A stretch of DNA of 7,618 bases from a bacterium. GTDB taxonomy: Bacteria > CBDUZB01 > JAGLHV01. This document shows positions 1 through 6,194 of this stretch, piece after piece. The notes under the pieces were generated by a model that saw nothing but the letters and a program-made list of their open reading frames with translations, ran no database searches and was not told the origin of the DNA. The position numbers and the translations under genes are program-made. The stretch spans positions 1 to 7,618 of the forward strand of contig JAGLYT010000072.1 of NCBI GenBank assembly GCA_023132075.1. Reading direction: 5' to 3'. Every line of letters starts with the position of its first letter. Position 1 is the stretch's first letter.

Positions 1-130
1 GACTTAGAGTTTTTATTTGAAAAAACTCTGTAGTCGAATTGATCCTTCGACGACTGAAAGGAGTCGGAGGGGTCGCGTGTTTAATTTCCTGCAGCATAGT
101 TGAAGGGCTCAGTAAAGGGTCTCGGGGTTG
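1..130 (+). ncRNA. Candidate structured RNA or leader, 5' end outside the window
   Basis: No gene is recognised here. The stretch stands out by composition: 48 of the 90 bases from 41 to 130 are G or C, while the genes around it are about one-third GC. It carries several inverted repeats. AGAGTTTTT (6-14) pairs with AAAAACTCT (21-29), and GACT (1-4) with AGTC (32-35) closes the same hairpin. GATCCTTCGAC (41-51) pairs with GTCGGAGGGGTC (63-74) over 11 base pairs with one bulged G. GTCGAA (33-38) can instead pair with TTCGAC (46-51). The G-rich 3' part (about 104-130) has no C-rich partner in the window and may pair with sequence to the left. GC-rich folded islands in AT-rich genomes are often structured RNAs. 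I compared it from memory with RNase P, SRP, tmRNA and c-di-GMP riboswitch motifs and saw no match. The strand is assumed from the neighbouring genes. Confidence 0.35.
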
Positions 131-182
131 TTGATTTAGGATTTTATGAAGTGGAAAAAATTGAATTTTAAAAAGGCAAAAA

Positions 183-1556
183 ATGAGAAAATATATTTTA
201 GTTAATATATTAATATTTTTTTTATTTAGTTCTTCACCTCTTTTTTCTAAAGATAAAACGAATGGGGTAAAATATTTTTATCAAAAAAAGTATGAAAAAG
301 CGGTTGCTTGTTTTGAGGCGGAATTAAAAATAAACCCGGAAAACCGGAAGGTTAAAAAAAATCTTATTTTAAGTTGTCAACAGCTCGTAAATCAATATGT
401 AGAAAATAAAAATTGGAATAAAGCCATTGAATACAGTAAAAAAATATTGGAATTGGATAAAAACGACCAAATATTAAAAAAAAATGTTGCGGTTTTATAT
501 AATAATTATGCTTTAACTTATTCTTCCGGGGAAAATTTGATTTATGTTTGTAAATATTTCCGTGCAGCATTAAAATACGATCCCGATAATGACCAAATTA
601 AGAAAAATTTTTCTGTTGCTTTGACTAATAAAGCAGGTGATGAATATGGAAAAAAGAGATTTTCTTCAGCTTCACAATTGTTAGAAGAAGCAATTATTTA
701 CGATGATAAAAATTGGAATGCTTATATATATCTTGGTGAAATAGCTTATTCTTTGGATAATTTAAATGAAGCAGTTAAATATTGGAGAAAGGCTTTGACC
801 TTAAATCCGTCACTTACGGATTTAAAATCACGGTTGGAAAAAGTAGAACGGGAAAATCAGATTGAAAATAAATTCAATACCGCAAAGATTAAATATTTCA
901 AAGTAAAATTTGAAGGATACAGAGATTCTGAAAATGCGTGGAAAGCTTTAAGAATTCTTGAAAATGCCCGTTATAAAATAGGATCTGATTTCAAGTTATA
1001 TCCAACATTTACGATAACAGTAATTATTTATACTTCTAAACAATTTAATACACTGACAAATTCACTTGATTGGGCTTTAGGAATGTACGACGGGAAAATA
1101 AGGGTGAAAAAGGAAGACTTAATTAAAGGTGAAAAATTGTTGAGGCGCATCTTGTACCATGAATATACTCATGCGCTTATTCATAAAATAACTAAAGGAA
1201 ACATTCCCATTTGGTTAAATGAAGGAATTGCTCAGTTTGAAGAACCGGATAAAGATAACATTCCCCGTGAAAAAAAGTGGTTACGAAATAAATTGCAAAA
1301 AAAAGAATTAATTTCTATTTCTAAATTGGAAACTATTTTTGCCGTAAGAAATGATATAAACGATCTTACACTTGCCTATTTAGAATCTAAAATTTTTGTA
1401 TGTTATCTTATGGACAGATATGGTTTTCACCATTTCGATAAATTATTGAAATGTTTGGGAAAAGGGGAAAAGTTTGATGTGTCATTAAAAAATATTTTTT
1501 ATAAAGACCTTGAAAAATTAGAAGAAGAGTGGCTTTTTTATTTAAATCGCAATTAA
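183..1556 (+). CDS. Exported TPR protein with C-terminal zinc metallopeptidase (peptidase MA-like) domain
   Basis: This is a 457-residue protein. Residues 1-22 form a signal peptide: a basic start (MRK), a hydrophobic core and a Ser-rich end, with probable cleavage near SPLFS. Residues 25-215 hold about five TPR-like helix pairs; the clearest are at 27-51 and 177-210, the latter ending in the usual ALTLNP. After a charged linker (215-245), the C-terminal domain has the gluzincin signature HEYTH (326-330). A third ligand Glu lies in WLNEGIAQF at residue 347, 16 residues after the second His. This is the arrangement of the peptidase MA (PF13485/DUF1570-type) families. The zinc ligands H326 and H330, catalytic E327 and E347 are all present, so activity is plausible. 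The product probably acts in the periplasm or on the envelope, with the TPRs binding a protein partner. The substrate is unknown. The start has a weak AAGG site upstream and gives a good signal peptide. No clear promoter was found upstream. Confidence 0.85.
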   Translation: MRKYILVNILIFFLFSSSPLFSKDKTNGVKYFYQKKYEKAVACFEAELKINPENRKVKKNLILSCQQLVNQYVENKNWNKAIEYSKKILELDKNDQILKKNVAVLYNNYALTYSSGENLIYVCKYFRAALKYDPDNDQIKKNFSVALTNKAGDEYGKKRFSSASQLLEEAIIYDDKNWNAYIYLGEIAYSLDNLNEAVKYWRKALTLNPSLTDLKSRLEKVERENQIENKFNTAKIKYFKVKFEGYRDSENAWKALRILENARYKIGSDFKLYPTFTITVIIYTSKQFNTLTNSLDWALGMYDGKIRVKKEDLIKGEKLLRRILYHEYTHALIHKITKGNIPIWLNEGIAQFEEPDKDNIPREKKWLRNKLQKKELISISKLETIFAVRNDINDLTLAYLESKIFVCYLMDRYGFHHFDKLLKCLGKGEKFDVSLKNIFYKDLEKLEEEWLFYLNRN

Positions 1557-1646
1557 GTTTAAGACTTACTGAGTTTTTCGCAAATCCAATATTATCATAT
1601 CGAACCTTGAATTTTTTATACTATGCAGTAAAAAGGGGAATTAGGT

Positions 1647-3362
1647 ATGAGTGCATTACAATTTTGGCGCAAATCGACTTTAAAAAATGCAATACTTATC
1701 AGTATTTTATTTTCTGTAATATACACAGCATTTCTTGTCCACATTCCTTATTTTAACATATTAAAGCTTAAAACAAATGATTTTTTCTGTAGATTAGCCT
1801 ATAAAAAAAAGATTCCCGGTTCACAGATTGACAACATCGTTTTAATTTCCATAGATGATGAATCAAATAAAATTATTGGGAAACGCTGGCCATGGTCACG
1901 CGATGTTTATGCCTGCCTGATAGACAGAATCAATCAGTATCATCCGAAAGTAATTGGTATGGACATAGCTTTTTTGGGTAAAAGCCAGAAAATAGAAACT
2001 GATTTATTTTTTGCTGATTCTCTGAAAAAAGCGGGAAATGTTCTTCTTGCCGCTTATTTTAATTTCCCTGATTATATAGTTCCCTGTGAAATGTTTTCAG
2101 AATCTGCTCTGGGATATGGTATTATTAATAATTCTCGGGATAAAGATTTGTGTGCTCGTCGGGCCCAATTAATTTCTTTATATAATACCGGGGAATTAAT
2201 TGATTACTCTCTTGGATTGAAGTTGGTTTGTTCTTATTTTGGTATCCCTATAAAAAACATAAAAAGAATCGGTTTGACGAAAATCGAGTCTTTTTGCCCG
2301 GACAAAAAAATCCAAATTCCTATTTGTAAGGACGGGACAATATTTGTAAATTATATTGCCGGAAGGGAAAGATTTCTGGTTATACCGGTTTGGAAAGTAC
2401 TTAAGGAAACTTTTTCGCCCGAAATCTTTAAGGATAAAATAGTTATAATTGGAGCATTTAGTGAAGCATTCCATGATATTTCTCTTACTCCGCTGGGATT
2501 AAAACCAGGAGTTATAATTTTAGCTAATCAGGTGCTTATGTTAATGGAGGAAAATTTTATAAAAGAAATCCCCTTTGTTTTAAATTCTTTTATTATATTA
2601 ATTCTTGCAATTGTTACAGCGATATTTGTTTTTCGGCTGAATATCTTTATGGGTGCTATCTTTCTTTTTTTCGAAATATTTGTTTTGGAATTTATCGGGT
2701 TTAAAATGTTTATGTATAATTTATGGGGGGATTTTTTTGCTCCGCTTTTAATTTTACCGGGCTTATATTTAACGATAAATTTATATAAATATAGTGCTTT
2801 ATTATTAGAACAGGGATATTTGAAAAAACAGGCAATTACTGATGAACTAACGGGTTTATACACCTACCGCTATTTTCAGGGGGCAATTAAAAATGAATTT
2901 GAGAAGACGTCCAGATATAAAACGAGTTTCTCTTTTGTGATTTTCGACGTGGATCACTTTAAAAGTATAAATGATACCTATGGGCATAAAACAGGGAATG
3001 TTGTTTTACGAAAAATTTCGGATATTATGAGAAATTCTTTCAGAAAAACAGATGTTTTGGCCCGTTTCGGGGGTGACGAGTTTTGTGTTATTATTCCTTT
3101 GGTAGATGAAGTTAATTTGTTGAAGATGGTAAATAAGTTAAGAAAAAGCGTTGAGGAAACTAAATTTCCAGGGGTAAAGAAAAAGATTACGATAAGCATA
3201 GGTGTAACTTTGCTTCCTGAACCCAAGATTCTTTCTGCGGAAAAATTATTTGAGTGTTCTGATATTGCTTTATACCAGGCAAAAAAAATGGGGAGAAATA
3301 GAATTTGTGTTTTCAACTCGGAATTATTTGAAAAAGGTGAAATGTCAGATGATAAATTCTAA
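1647..3362 (+). CDS. CHASE2-domain sensor diguanylate cyclase (GGDEF)
   Basis: This 571-residue membrane protein makes cyclic di-GMP from two GTP. Residues 15-36 form the first membrane helix. Residues 40-300 match the extracytoplasmic CHASE2 sensor domain: a strand with ISIDDES near 67-73, WPWSR (81-85), a DGTIFVNY segment (229-236), and KIVIIGA (264-270) followed by TPLG and PGVIILANQ. Three membrane helices follow (about 306-329, 332-352 and 363-381), the usual CHASE2 layout. The cytoplasmic GGDEF domain spans about 395-560. It opens with DELTGLY (399-405) and contains FDVDHFKSIND (433-443, metal and GTP binding), the active-site GGDEF (475-479) and a closing KKMGRNR. RKTD (466-469) lies exactly five residues before GGDEF, which is the inhibitory I-site. 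The enzyme should therefore be active and product-inhibited. No EAL or HD-GYP domain is present. A G-rich ribosome site (AGGGG, 1633-1637) and a closer AGG precede the ATG. The gap from the peptidase gene is 90 bases, so shared transcription is possible. The CHASE2 ligand is unknown. Confidence 0.95.
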   Translation: MSALQFWRKSTLKNAILISILFSVIYTAFLVHIPYFNILKLKTNDFFCRLAYKKKIPGSQIDNIVLISIDDESNKIIGKRWPWSRDVYACLIDRINQYHPKVIGMDIAFLGKSQKIETDLFFADSLKKAGNVLLAAYFNFPDYIVPCEMFSESALGYGIINNSRDKDLCARRAQLISLYNTGELIDYSLGLKLVCSYFGIPIKNIKRIGLTKIESFCPDKKIQIPICKDGTIFVNYIAGRERFLVIPVWKVLKETFSPEIFKDKIVIIGAFSEAFHDISLTPLGLKPGVIILANQVLMLMEENFIKEIPFVLNSFIILILAIVTAIFVFRLNIFMGAIFLFFEIFVLEFIGFKMFMYNLWGDFFAPLLILPGLYLTINLYKYSALLLEQGYLKKQAITDELTGLYTYRYFQGAIKNEFEKTSRYKTSFSFVIFDVDHFKSINDTYGHKTGNVVLRKISDIMRNSFRKTDVLARFGGDEFCVIIPLVDEVNLLKMVNKLRKSVEETKFPGVKKKITISIGVTLLPEPKILSAEKLFECSDIALYQAKKMGRNRICVFNSELFEKGEMSDDKF

Positions 3363-3442
3363 ACTTAGCTGATAAAAATTACCGGAATAAATGTTTTTGT
3401 TATGGTTAATGAAGTAGTCTTTTCTATAATATAGTAAAATGC

Positions 3443-3472
3443 TTGACTTCTTATTTTTAATTTTGATACAAT
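3443..3472 (+). promoter_or_regulatory. Sigma-70-type promoter upstream of the YjbH-like gene
   Basis: TTGACT (3443-3448) and TACAAT (3467-3472) each match the consensus at five of six bases, with an 18-base spacer. Transcription would start near 3479-3480, about 220 bases before the chosen ATG at 3703. The promoter lies inside the in-frame open stretch that begins at 3430. A transcript from it could not include the ATG at 3439, which argues for the later start. A bare TATAAT at 3425-3430 also exists but has no good -35 box. Confidence 0.55.
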
Positions 3473-3702
3473 CAAAAAAATGTATAGGGAGGGGAACAAA
3501 AAGAGTTAATTCGGTATTTCAAAAAATAATCAAGGGTAAAGATGTTATACTTAAAGTATTTGCTCAAAAAAAATTAAAATGTTTACTACATCAAATCATC
3601 CGGATAGTTAGTATTGCGGTTATTTCAATCAATCTTTTTATTACTATGTTAGCAGACTGTTTTTTTTCTCTGTTTATTGGTTTATTGAGGACAAACTTTA
3701 AA
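3473..3702 (+). other. Long leader or in-frame upstream region of the YjbH-like gene
   Basis: The space from 3363 to 3702 holds no separately recognisable gene. After the promoter come a purine-rich AGGGAGGGGAA (3485-3495) with no ATG, GTG or TTG in frame just after it, and a 13-base palindrome ATACTTAAAGTAT (3547-3559). The gene's reading frame is open from 3430 without a stop. The extension would be Lys-rich and hydrophobic, like a degenerate or unusual N-terminus, and I do not recognise it. It could be a 5' leader with regulatory structure or a real N-terminal extension. No rho-independent terminator for the upstream cyclase gene is visible here. Confidence 0.35.
3687..3691 (+). promoter_or_regulatory. 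Ribosome binding site supporting the ATG at 3703
   Basis: GAGGA lies 11 bases before the ATG at 3703, a slightly long but workable spacing. The earlier in-frame ATG at 3439 has only TATAATATAGTAAA before it and no purine-rich site. Together with the signal peptide that begins at 3703, this decides the start. Confidence 0.5.
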
Positions 3703-4380
3703 ATGAAAAAATTTTTTAAAAAAATGTTTTTGATTATAATTTTGTTAAATTTTTCATCTCCGGGATTTTTAATGGCGGATATTGGAAAATATTATGTAAA
3801 AAAATATTTTCAGGATACGATGGCGATAAAGGGATATACCGGATATATTATTACTCCGGCATGTGAAGTTGTTAAACATAAAAATTATAATTTAGGAATA
3901 CATGAATATAATGCAAGTTTTAATTGCGGGCTTATTCCCCGCGGAGAAATTGGTTTTACGGTTAAAGTTGATGAAATTAATATGTTGGAAAAAATGGAGT
4001 TGAATGCGAAATACATGATTTTGCCTTTCAAGGAAGATTTGAATAAATTAAAATTATCCATAGGCATTAAAAATCATACCCCTTACTTGATGGGAGGAAA
4101 ACATTTTTTTTGCTTTTATCATTTTGGATTGCAGGGGGGAATAGGTTTTGATAATCCTGAAAATTCTCAATTGAAAGCTATTCCGTTTGTATCTTTTTAT
4201 AAAGTTATTTATAAATCCATGTTTGTTTTAGATTATGATGATTATGAAAAACAGTGTAATATTGGTGTTCATTTTCTTCTTTCTCCCAAGTTAAAGTTAG
4301 ATATATTTATAATCAATTTAAACAAAAAATTTACGAATATTCTTGATAATATGATTTTCGGATTAAGTTTTACGGGATGA
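3703..4380 (+). CDS. Short YjbH-like outer-membrane beta-barrel protein, secreted
   Basis: From this start the protein has 225 residues. It opens with a classic signal peptide: KKFFKK, a hydrophobic stretch (MFLIIILLNF), then SSPGFLMA with probable cleavage after MA near residue 25. The mature part begins with GYTGYIITP and then runs of alternating hydrophobic and polar strands, such as YNLGIHEYNAS, GEIGFTVKVDE, LKLSIGIKN and KAIPFVSFYK. It ends in IFGLSFTG, which fits a beta-barrel. The GYTG...TP opening followed by a strand-turn-strand region resembles the YjbH/YmcA family of outer-membrane proteins linked to exopolysaccharide. Known YjbH proteins are about three times longer, so this would be a minimal version. 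The family call rests on these motifs only. The open frame reaches back to 3430 with an ATG at 3439 (313 residues). I prefer 3703 because of the signal peptide, the ribosome site and the promoter located downstream of 3439. It may work with the neighbouring c-di-GMP synthase in envelope or matrix biology, which is inference. Confidence 0.6.
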   Translation: MKKFFKKMFLIIILLNFSSPGFLMADIGKYYVKKYFQDTMAIKGYTGYIITPACEVVKHKNYNLGIHEYNASFNCGLIPRGEIGFTVKVDEINMLEKMELNAKYMILPFKEDLNKLKLSIGIKNHTPYLMGGKHFFCFYHFGLQGGIGFDNPENSQLKAIPFVSFYKVIYKSMFVLDYDDYEKQCNIGVHFLLSPKLKLDIFIINLNKKFTNILDNMIFGLSFTG

Positions 4381-4447
4381 TATAATTATGCCAAATTAAA
4401 GAGTTACGTTTCCAATGATTTTTATTGTTCAGAGTTGAAGTCCGTAA

Positions 4448-4470
4448 ACAAACGAAAAAGTATAGTTTGT
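4448..4470 (+). repeat. Small inverted repeat upstream of the sigma-factor promoter
   Basis: ACAAAC (4448-4453) and GTTTGT (4465-4470) are exact inverted repeats around an 11-base loop. They lie 11 bases before the -35 box at 4482. It could be a weak 3' hairpin of the YjbH-like transcript or an operator. There is no U-run directly after it, so it is not a convincing terminator. Six-base repeats arise by chance in AT-rich DNA. Confidence 0.25.
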
Positions 4471-4481
4471 ATCTTTTAAAT

Positions 4482-4510
4482 TTGACTATTTTGGGTAAAA
4501 TAATTATAAT
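4482..4510 (+). promoter_or_regulatory. Near-consensus sigma-70 promoter for the sigma-factor gene
   Basis: TTGACT (4482-4487), a 17-base spacer and a perfect TATAAT (4505-4510) make this the best promoter in the window. Transcription should start near 4516-4518, leaving a leader of about 118 bases before the ATG at 4635. A promoter this close to consensus suggests strong expression by the housekeeping holoenzyme. If this gene encodes that factor, it would be autoregulated. Confidence 0.75.
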
Positions 4511-4563
4511 AAGAAGAAATTCCCGATAAAGTATTTGTAATTGAATGTTTAGTTTAAAGATTG

Positions 4564-4591
4564 ATTGCTAAGTAAAGCCATGTTGAGCAAT
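4564..4591 (+). other. Leader hairpin of the sigma-factor mRNA
   Basis: ATTGCTAA (4564-4571) pairs with TTGAGCAAT (4583-4591) over eight base pairs with one bulged G and an 11-base loop. A competing pairing of CCAT (4578-4581) with ATGG (4592-4595) would disrupt it. It lies 43 bases before the start codon and could affect mRNA stability or translation. It is modest in size and may be incidental. Confidence 0.3.
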
Positions 4592-4622
4592 AATGGAATT
4601 TTAAGTTTTAGATTTTAATTAC

Positions 4623-4629
4623 GAAAGGG
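4623..4629 (+). promoter_or_regulatory. Ribosome binding site that fixes the sigma-factor start at 4635
   Basis: GAAAGGG ends five bases before the ATG at 4635. The in-frame GTG at 4629 overlaps this site and so is unlikely to be the start. The ATG at 4635 is preferred, two codons shorter. Confidence 0.7.
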
Positions 4630-4634
4630 TGTTT

Positions 4635-5462
4635 ATGCAAAATTTAGATTCTGTTAGGTTGTATTTTAATAAAGTTAGGAAGATTCCTTTAATTGGGAAA
4701 GATGAGTTCAAAGGATTATGTGAAAGGGTTGAAGCAGGGGACAAAAAAGCTAAACAGAGAATGATTGAAGGTAATCTCCGCTTGGTGATTACTTTGGCTA
4801 AGAAGTTTAATGGGCAGGGTCTTTCTTTTCTTGATTTAGTTGAAGAAGGTAATCTCGGTTTAATTAGAGCTGTTGAAAAATTTGAGTATAAGAAAGGATT
4901 TAAATTTAGTACTTATGCTATTTGGTGGATAAATCAAGCAATGAAGAGAGCAATTGAAAATCAAACCAAAACAATTCGAATTCCTATTCACACTTTAGAG
5001 ACAATAAAAAAATGGGTAAAAACGTGGGAAAAGTTACAGCGTAAATTAGGAAGAAACCCTTCTTCAAAAGAAATGTCCAAGAAATTATGTATTCCGGTGG
5101 CAAGAATAAAAAGAATTGTAGAAGCCACGGAAGTATCTCGAACTATTGGGTCTTTGGATGTTCCGCTGGATGATGAAATGGGATTGTTTTTAAGTGATGT
5201 GATAAGTGATAAGACAAAGATTAGTTCTCCCGATAAGGTTATTTCCTCTTTGAAATTAAATCAACAAATGGAAGAGGCAATACAAAAATTAAAGGAGAAG
5301 CAAAAACAAGTAATTAATCTGCGTTTTGGTCTGGATGGTGAAGGTTCCCGTACTTTGCAGGAGATTGGCAAGAAAATGGGTCTTTCCCGGGAAAGAGTAA
5401 GGCAAATCGAAAAAGTTGCTTTGGAGAGATTGCGAATAATTGCCCGTCGATTAAATTTATAA
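4635..5462 (+). CDS. Sigma-70 family RNA polymerase sigma factor, RpoD/SigA type, short form
   Basis: This 275-residue factor directs RNA polymerase to -10/-35 promoters. Region 1.2 is at about residues 4-38 ([10 protein letters not shown]). Region 2 spans about 43-112: [12 protein letters not shown] binds core polymerase, FLDLVEEGN is conserved, and [17 protein letters not shown] (91-107) covers 2.3/2.4, which melts and reads the -10 box. Region 3 starts at TIRIPIH (113-119) and contains NPSSKEM. Region 4 (about 212-270) ends in a helix-turn-helix with [17 protein letters not shown] (251-267), which reads the -35 box. Region 1.1 and the non-conserved insertion of classical RpoD are absent, so it is either a compact housekeeping factor or a group 2 (RpoS-like) paralogue. 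In the -10 helix the Gln of WWIxQ is kept. The usual Arg before it is Asn (residue 100), and the usual Thr of QAITRAI is Lys (residue 104). Its own promoter is at 4482-4510. Which group it belongs to depends on whether the genome has another RpoD. Confidence 0.95.
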   Translation: MQNLDSVRLYFNKVRKIPLIGKDEFKGLCERVEAGDKKAKQRMIEGNLRLVITLAKKFNGQGLSFLDLVEEGNLGLIRAVEKFEYKKGFKFSTYAIWWINQAMKRAIENQTKTIRIPIHTLETIKKWVKTWEKLQRKLGRNPSSKEMSKKLCIPVARIKRIVEATEVSRTIGSLDVPLDDEMGLFLSDVISDKTKISSPDKVISSLKLNQQMEEAIQKLKEKQKQVINLRFGLDGEGSRTLQEIGKKMGLSRERVRQIEKVALERLRIIARRLNL

Positions 5463-5490
5463 AAACAGTACAATTAATAAAACACATAGT

Positions 5491-5521
5491 TTCCTTTTAT
5501 TTTCAAAGCGATAAATAGGAA
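5491..5521 (+). other. Hairpin between the sigma-factor gene and apt
   Basis: TTCCTTTTAT (5491-5500) pairs with ATAAATAGGAA (5511-5521) over ten base pairs with one bulged T, around a 10-base loop. No U-run follows directly, so it is not a standard intrinsic terminator, although a T-run occurs about 18 bases later (5539-5546). It could be a processing or leader element of the apt transcript. No good promoter was seen between 5463 and 5548. Confidence 0.35.
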
Positions 5522-5548
5522 GACTTGGAATAATTATATTTTTTTTAC

Positions 5549-5554
5549 AGGAGG
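5549..5554 (+). promoter_or_regulatory. Strong ribosome binding site of apt
   Basis: A perfect AGGAGG sits five bases before the ATG at 5560. It is the strongest Shine-Dalgarno site in the window, implies efficient translation and fixes the start. Confidence 0.8.
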
Positions 5555-5559
5555 ATAAA

Positions 5560-6075
5560 ATGCAGGATTTGAAAGAGTTGGTTCGGGATGTTCCGGATTT
5601 TCCGAAAAAAGGGATAATTTTTAAAGATATAACAACACTCCTAAAAGAAGGATGGGCATTAAAAAAAGTCATAGATGTTTTTGCCGAGTATTACCAGGGA
5701 AAAGGTATTGACAGAATAGTGAGTATGGAGTCAAGAGGGTTTCCCCTGGGAGCTGCTTTAGCTTATAAAATGGGGATTGGTATCGCATTAGTGCGTAAAG
5801 CAGGAAAACTTCCGGCAGAAACGGTAGAAGCGACGTATCAATTAGAATATGGTTCGGATTCTTTGGAATTACATTGCGACAGCATAAATCCCGGAATGAA
5901 AGTATTAATTGTGGATGATTTATTAGCTACGGGGGGAACAGCAAAGGCCGTGGTTGATTTAGTAAAAAAACTAAATGGAGAGATTGCGGGATTTGGTTTT
6001 TTGATTGAACTTTCTTTTTTGCCCGGGCGTGATAACTTGAAGGGGTATGATATCTTTTCAATTATCAAATATTAA
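5560..6075 (+). CDS. apt: Adenine phosphoribosyltransferase
   Basis: The enzyme joins adenine and PRPP to give AMP and pyrophosphate, the one-step adenine salvage reaction in the cytoplasm. The 171-residue length is typical. The N-terminal part shows the family's VPDFPKKGIIFKDIT (11-25). MESRGFPLG (56-64) matches the conserved E-A/S-RGF motif. RKAGKLP (79-85) is the flexible loop over the active site. VLIVDDLLATGGTAKA (115-130) is the PRPP-binding motif with both acidic residues and TGGT. The end, ELSFLPGRDNL, is also standard. Nothing appears missing. The gene starts 97 bases after the sigma-factor gene and ends only six bases before a tRNA gene, so it probably shares a transcript with the tRNA and the genes beyond. 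Confidence 0.97.
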   Translation: MQDLKELVRDVPDFPKKGIIFKDITTLLKEGWALKKVIDVFAEYYQGKGIDRIVSMESRGFPLGAALAYKMGIGIALVRKAGKLPAETVEATYQLEYGSDSLELHCDSINPGMKVLIVDDLLATGGTAKAVVDLVKKLNGEIAGFGFLIELSFLPGRDNLKGYDIFSIIKY

Positions 6076-6081
6076 CGTTTT

Positions 6082-6155
6082 GCCCCTGTAGCTCAGATGG
6101 ATAGAGCGAGGGCGTCCTAAGCCTTGCGTCGGGGGTTCGAATCCCTCCAGGGGCG
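6082..6155 (+). tRNA. tRNA-Arg, anticodon CCU
   Basis: A complete 74-base cloverleaf is visible. The acceptor stem pairs GCCCCTG with CAGGGGC (6148-6154). The D-arm is GCTC/GAGC with a 9-base loop. The anticodon stem AGGGC/GCCTT has loop GTCCTAA, and the anticodon CCT is at 6116-6118. The variable loop is five bases. The T-arm is GGGGG/CCCTC with loop TTCGAAT. The discriminator base is G (6155). It reads AGG Arg codons. The 3' CCA is not encoded, so it must be added by CCA-adding enzyme. Loop position 32 is G, where C or T is usual. The gene lies six bases after apt and 39 before the PHP gene, on the same strand. It probably has to be cut out of a longer transcript by RNase P and a 3' nuclease. 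Confidence 0.96.
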
Positions 6156-6194
6156 TATGTTTGTTGAATTAAACGATGTAAATGAGGTGGTTTT

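Noticed and set aside
1-33. Possible end of an upstream gene reading DLEFLFEKTL then TAG
   Set aside because: Only ten codons are visible, and the same bases form a perfect hairpin (6-29, closed by 1-4/32-35), so they are better explained as folded RNA. A coding end cannot be excluded without sequence to the left.
1592-1622. Possible promoter TTATCA and TATACT before the cyclase gene
   Set aside because: The -35 box matches at only four of six bases and the spacer is 19, which is too weak to list in AT-rich DNA.
1529-1756. Plus-strand frame overlapping the ends of the peptidase and cyclase genes
   Set aside because: It has no ribosome site or recognisable motif and overlaps two strongly supported genes.
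2528-2863. Minus-strand open frame inside the cyclase gene (and similar ones at 2196-2474 and 2978-3316)
   Set aside because: These are antisense shadows of a gene with full CHASE2 and GGDEF motifs; they have no domain signals of their own.
4629-4634. GTG at 4629 as start of the sigma factor
   Set aside because: It overlaps the Shine-Dalgarno sequence GAAAGGG; the ATG at 4635 has proper spacing.
5469-5474. TACAAT as a -10 box for apt
   Set aside because: No acceptable -35 box lies 16-19 bases upstream; the matching region is inside the end of the sigma-factor gene.
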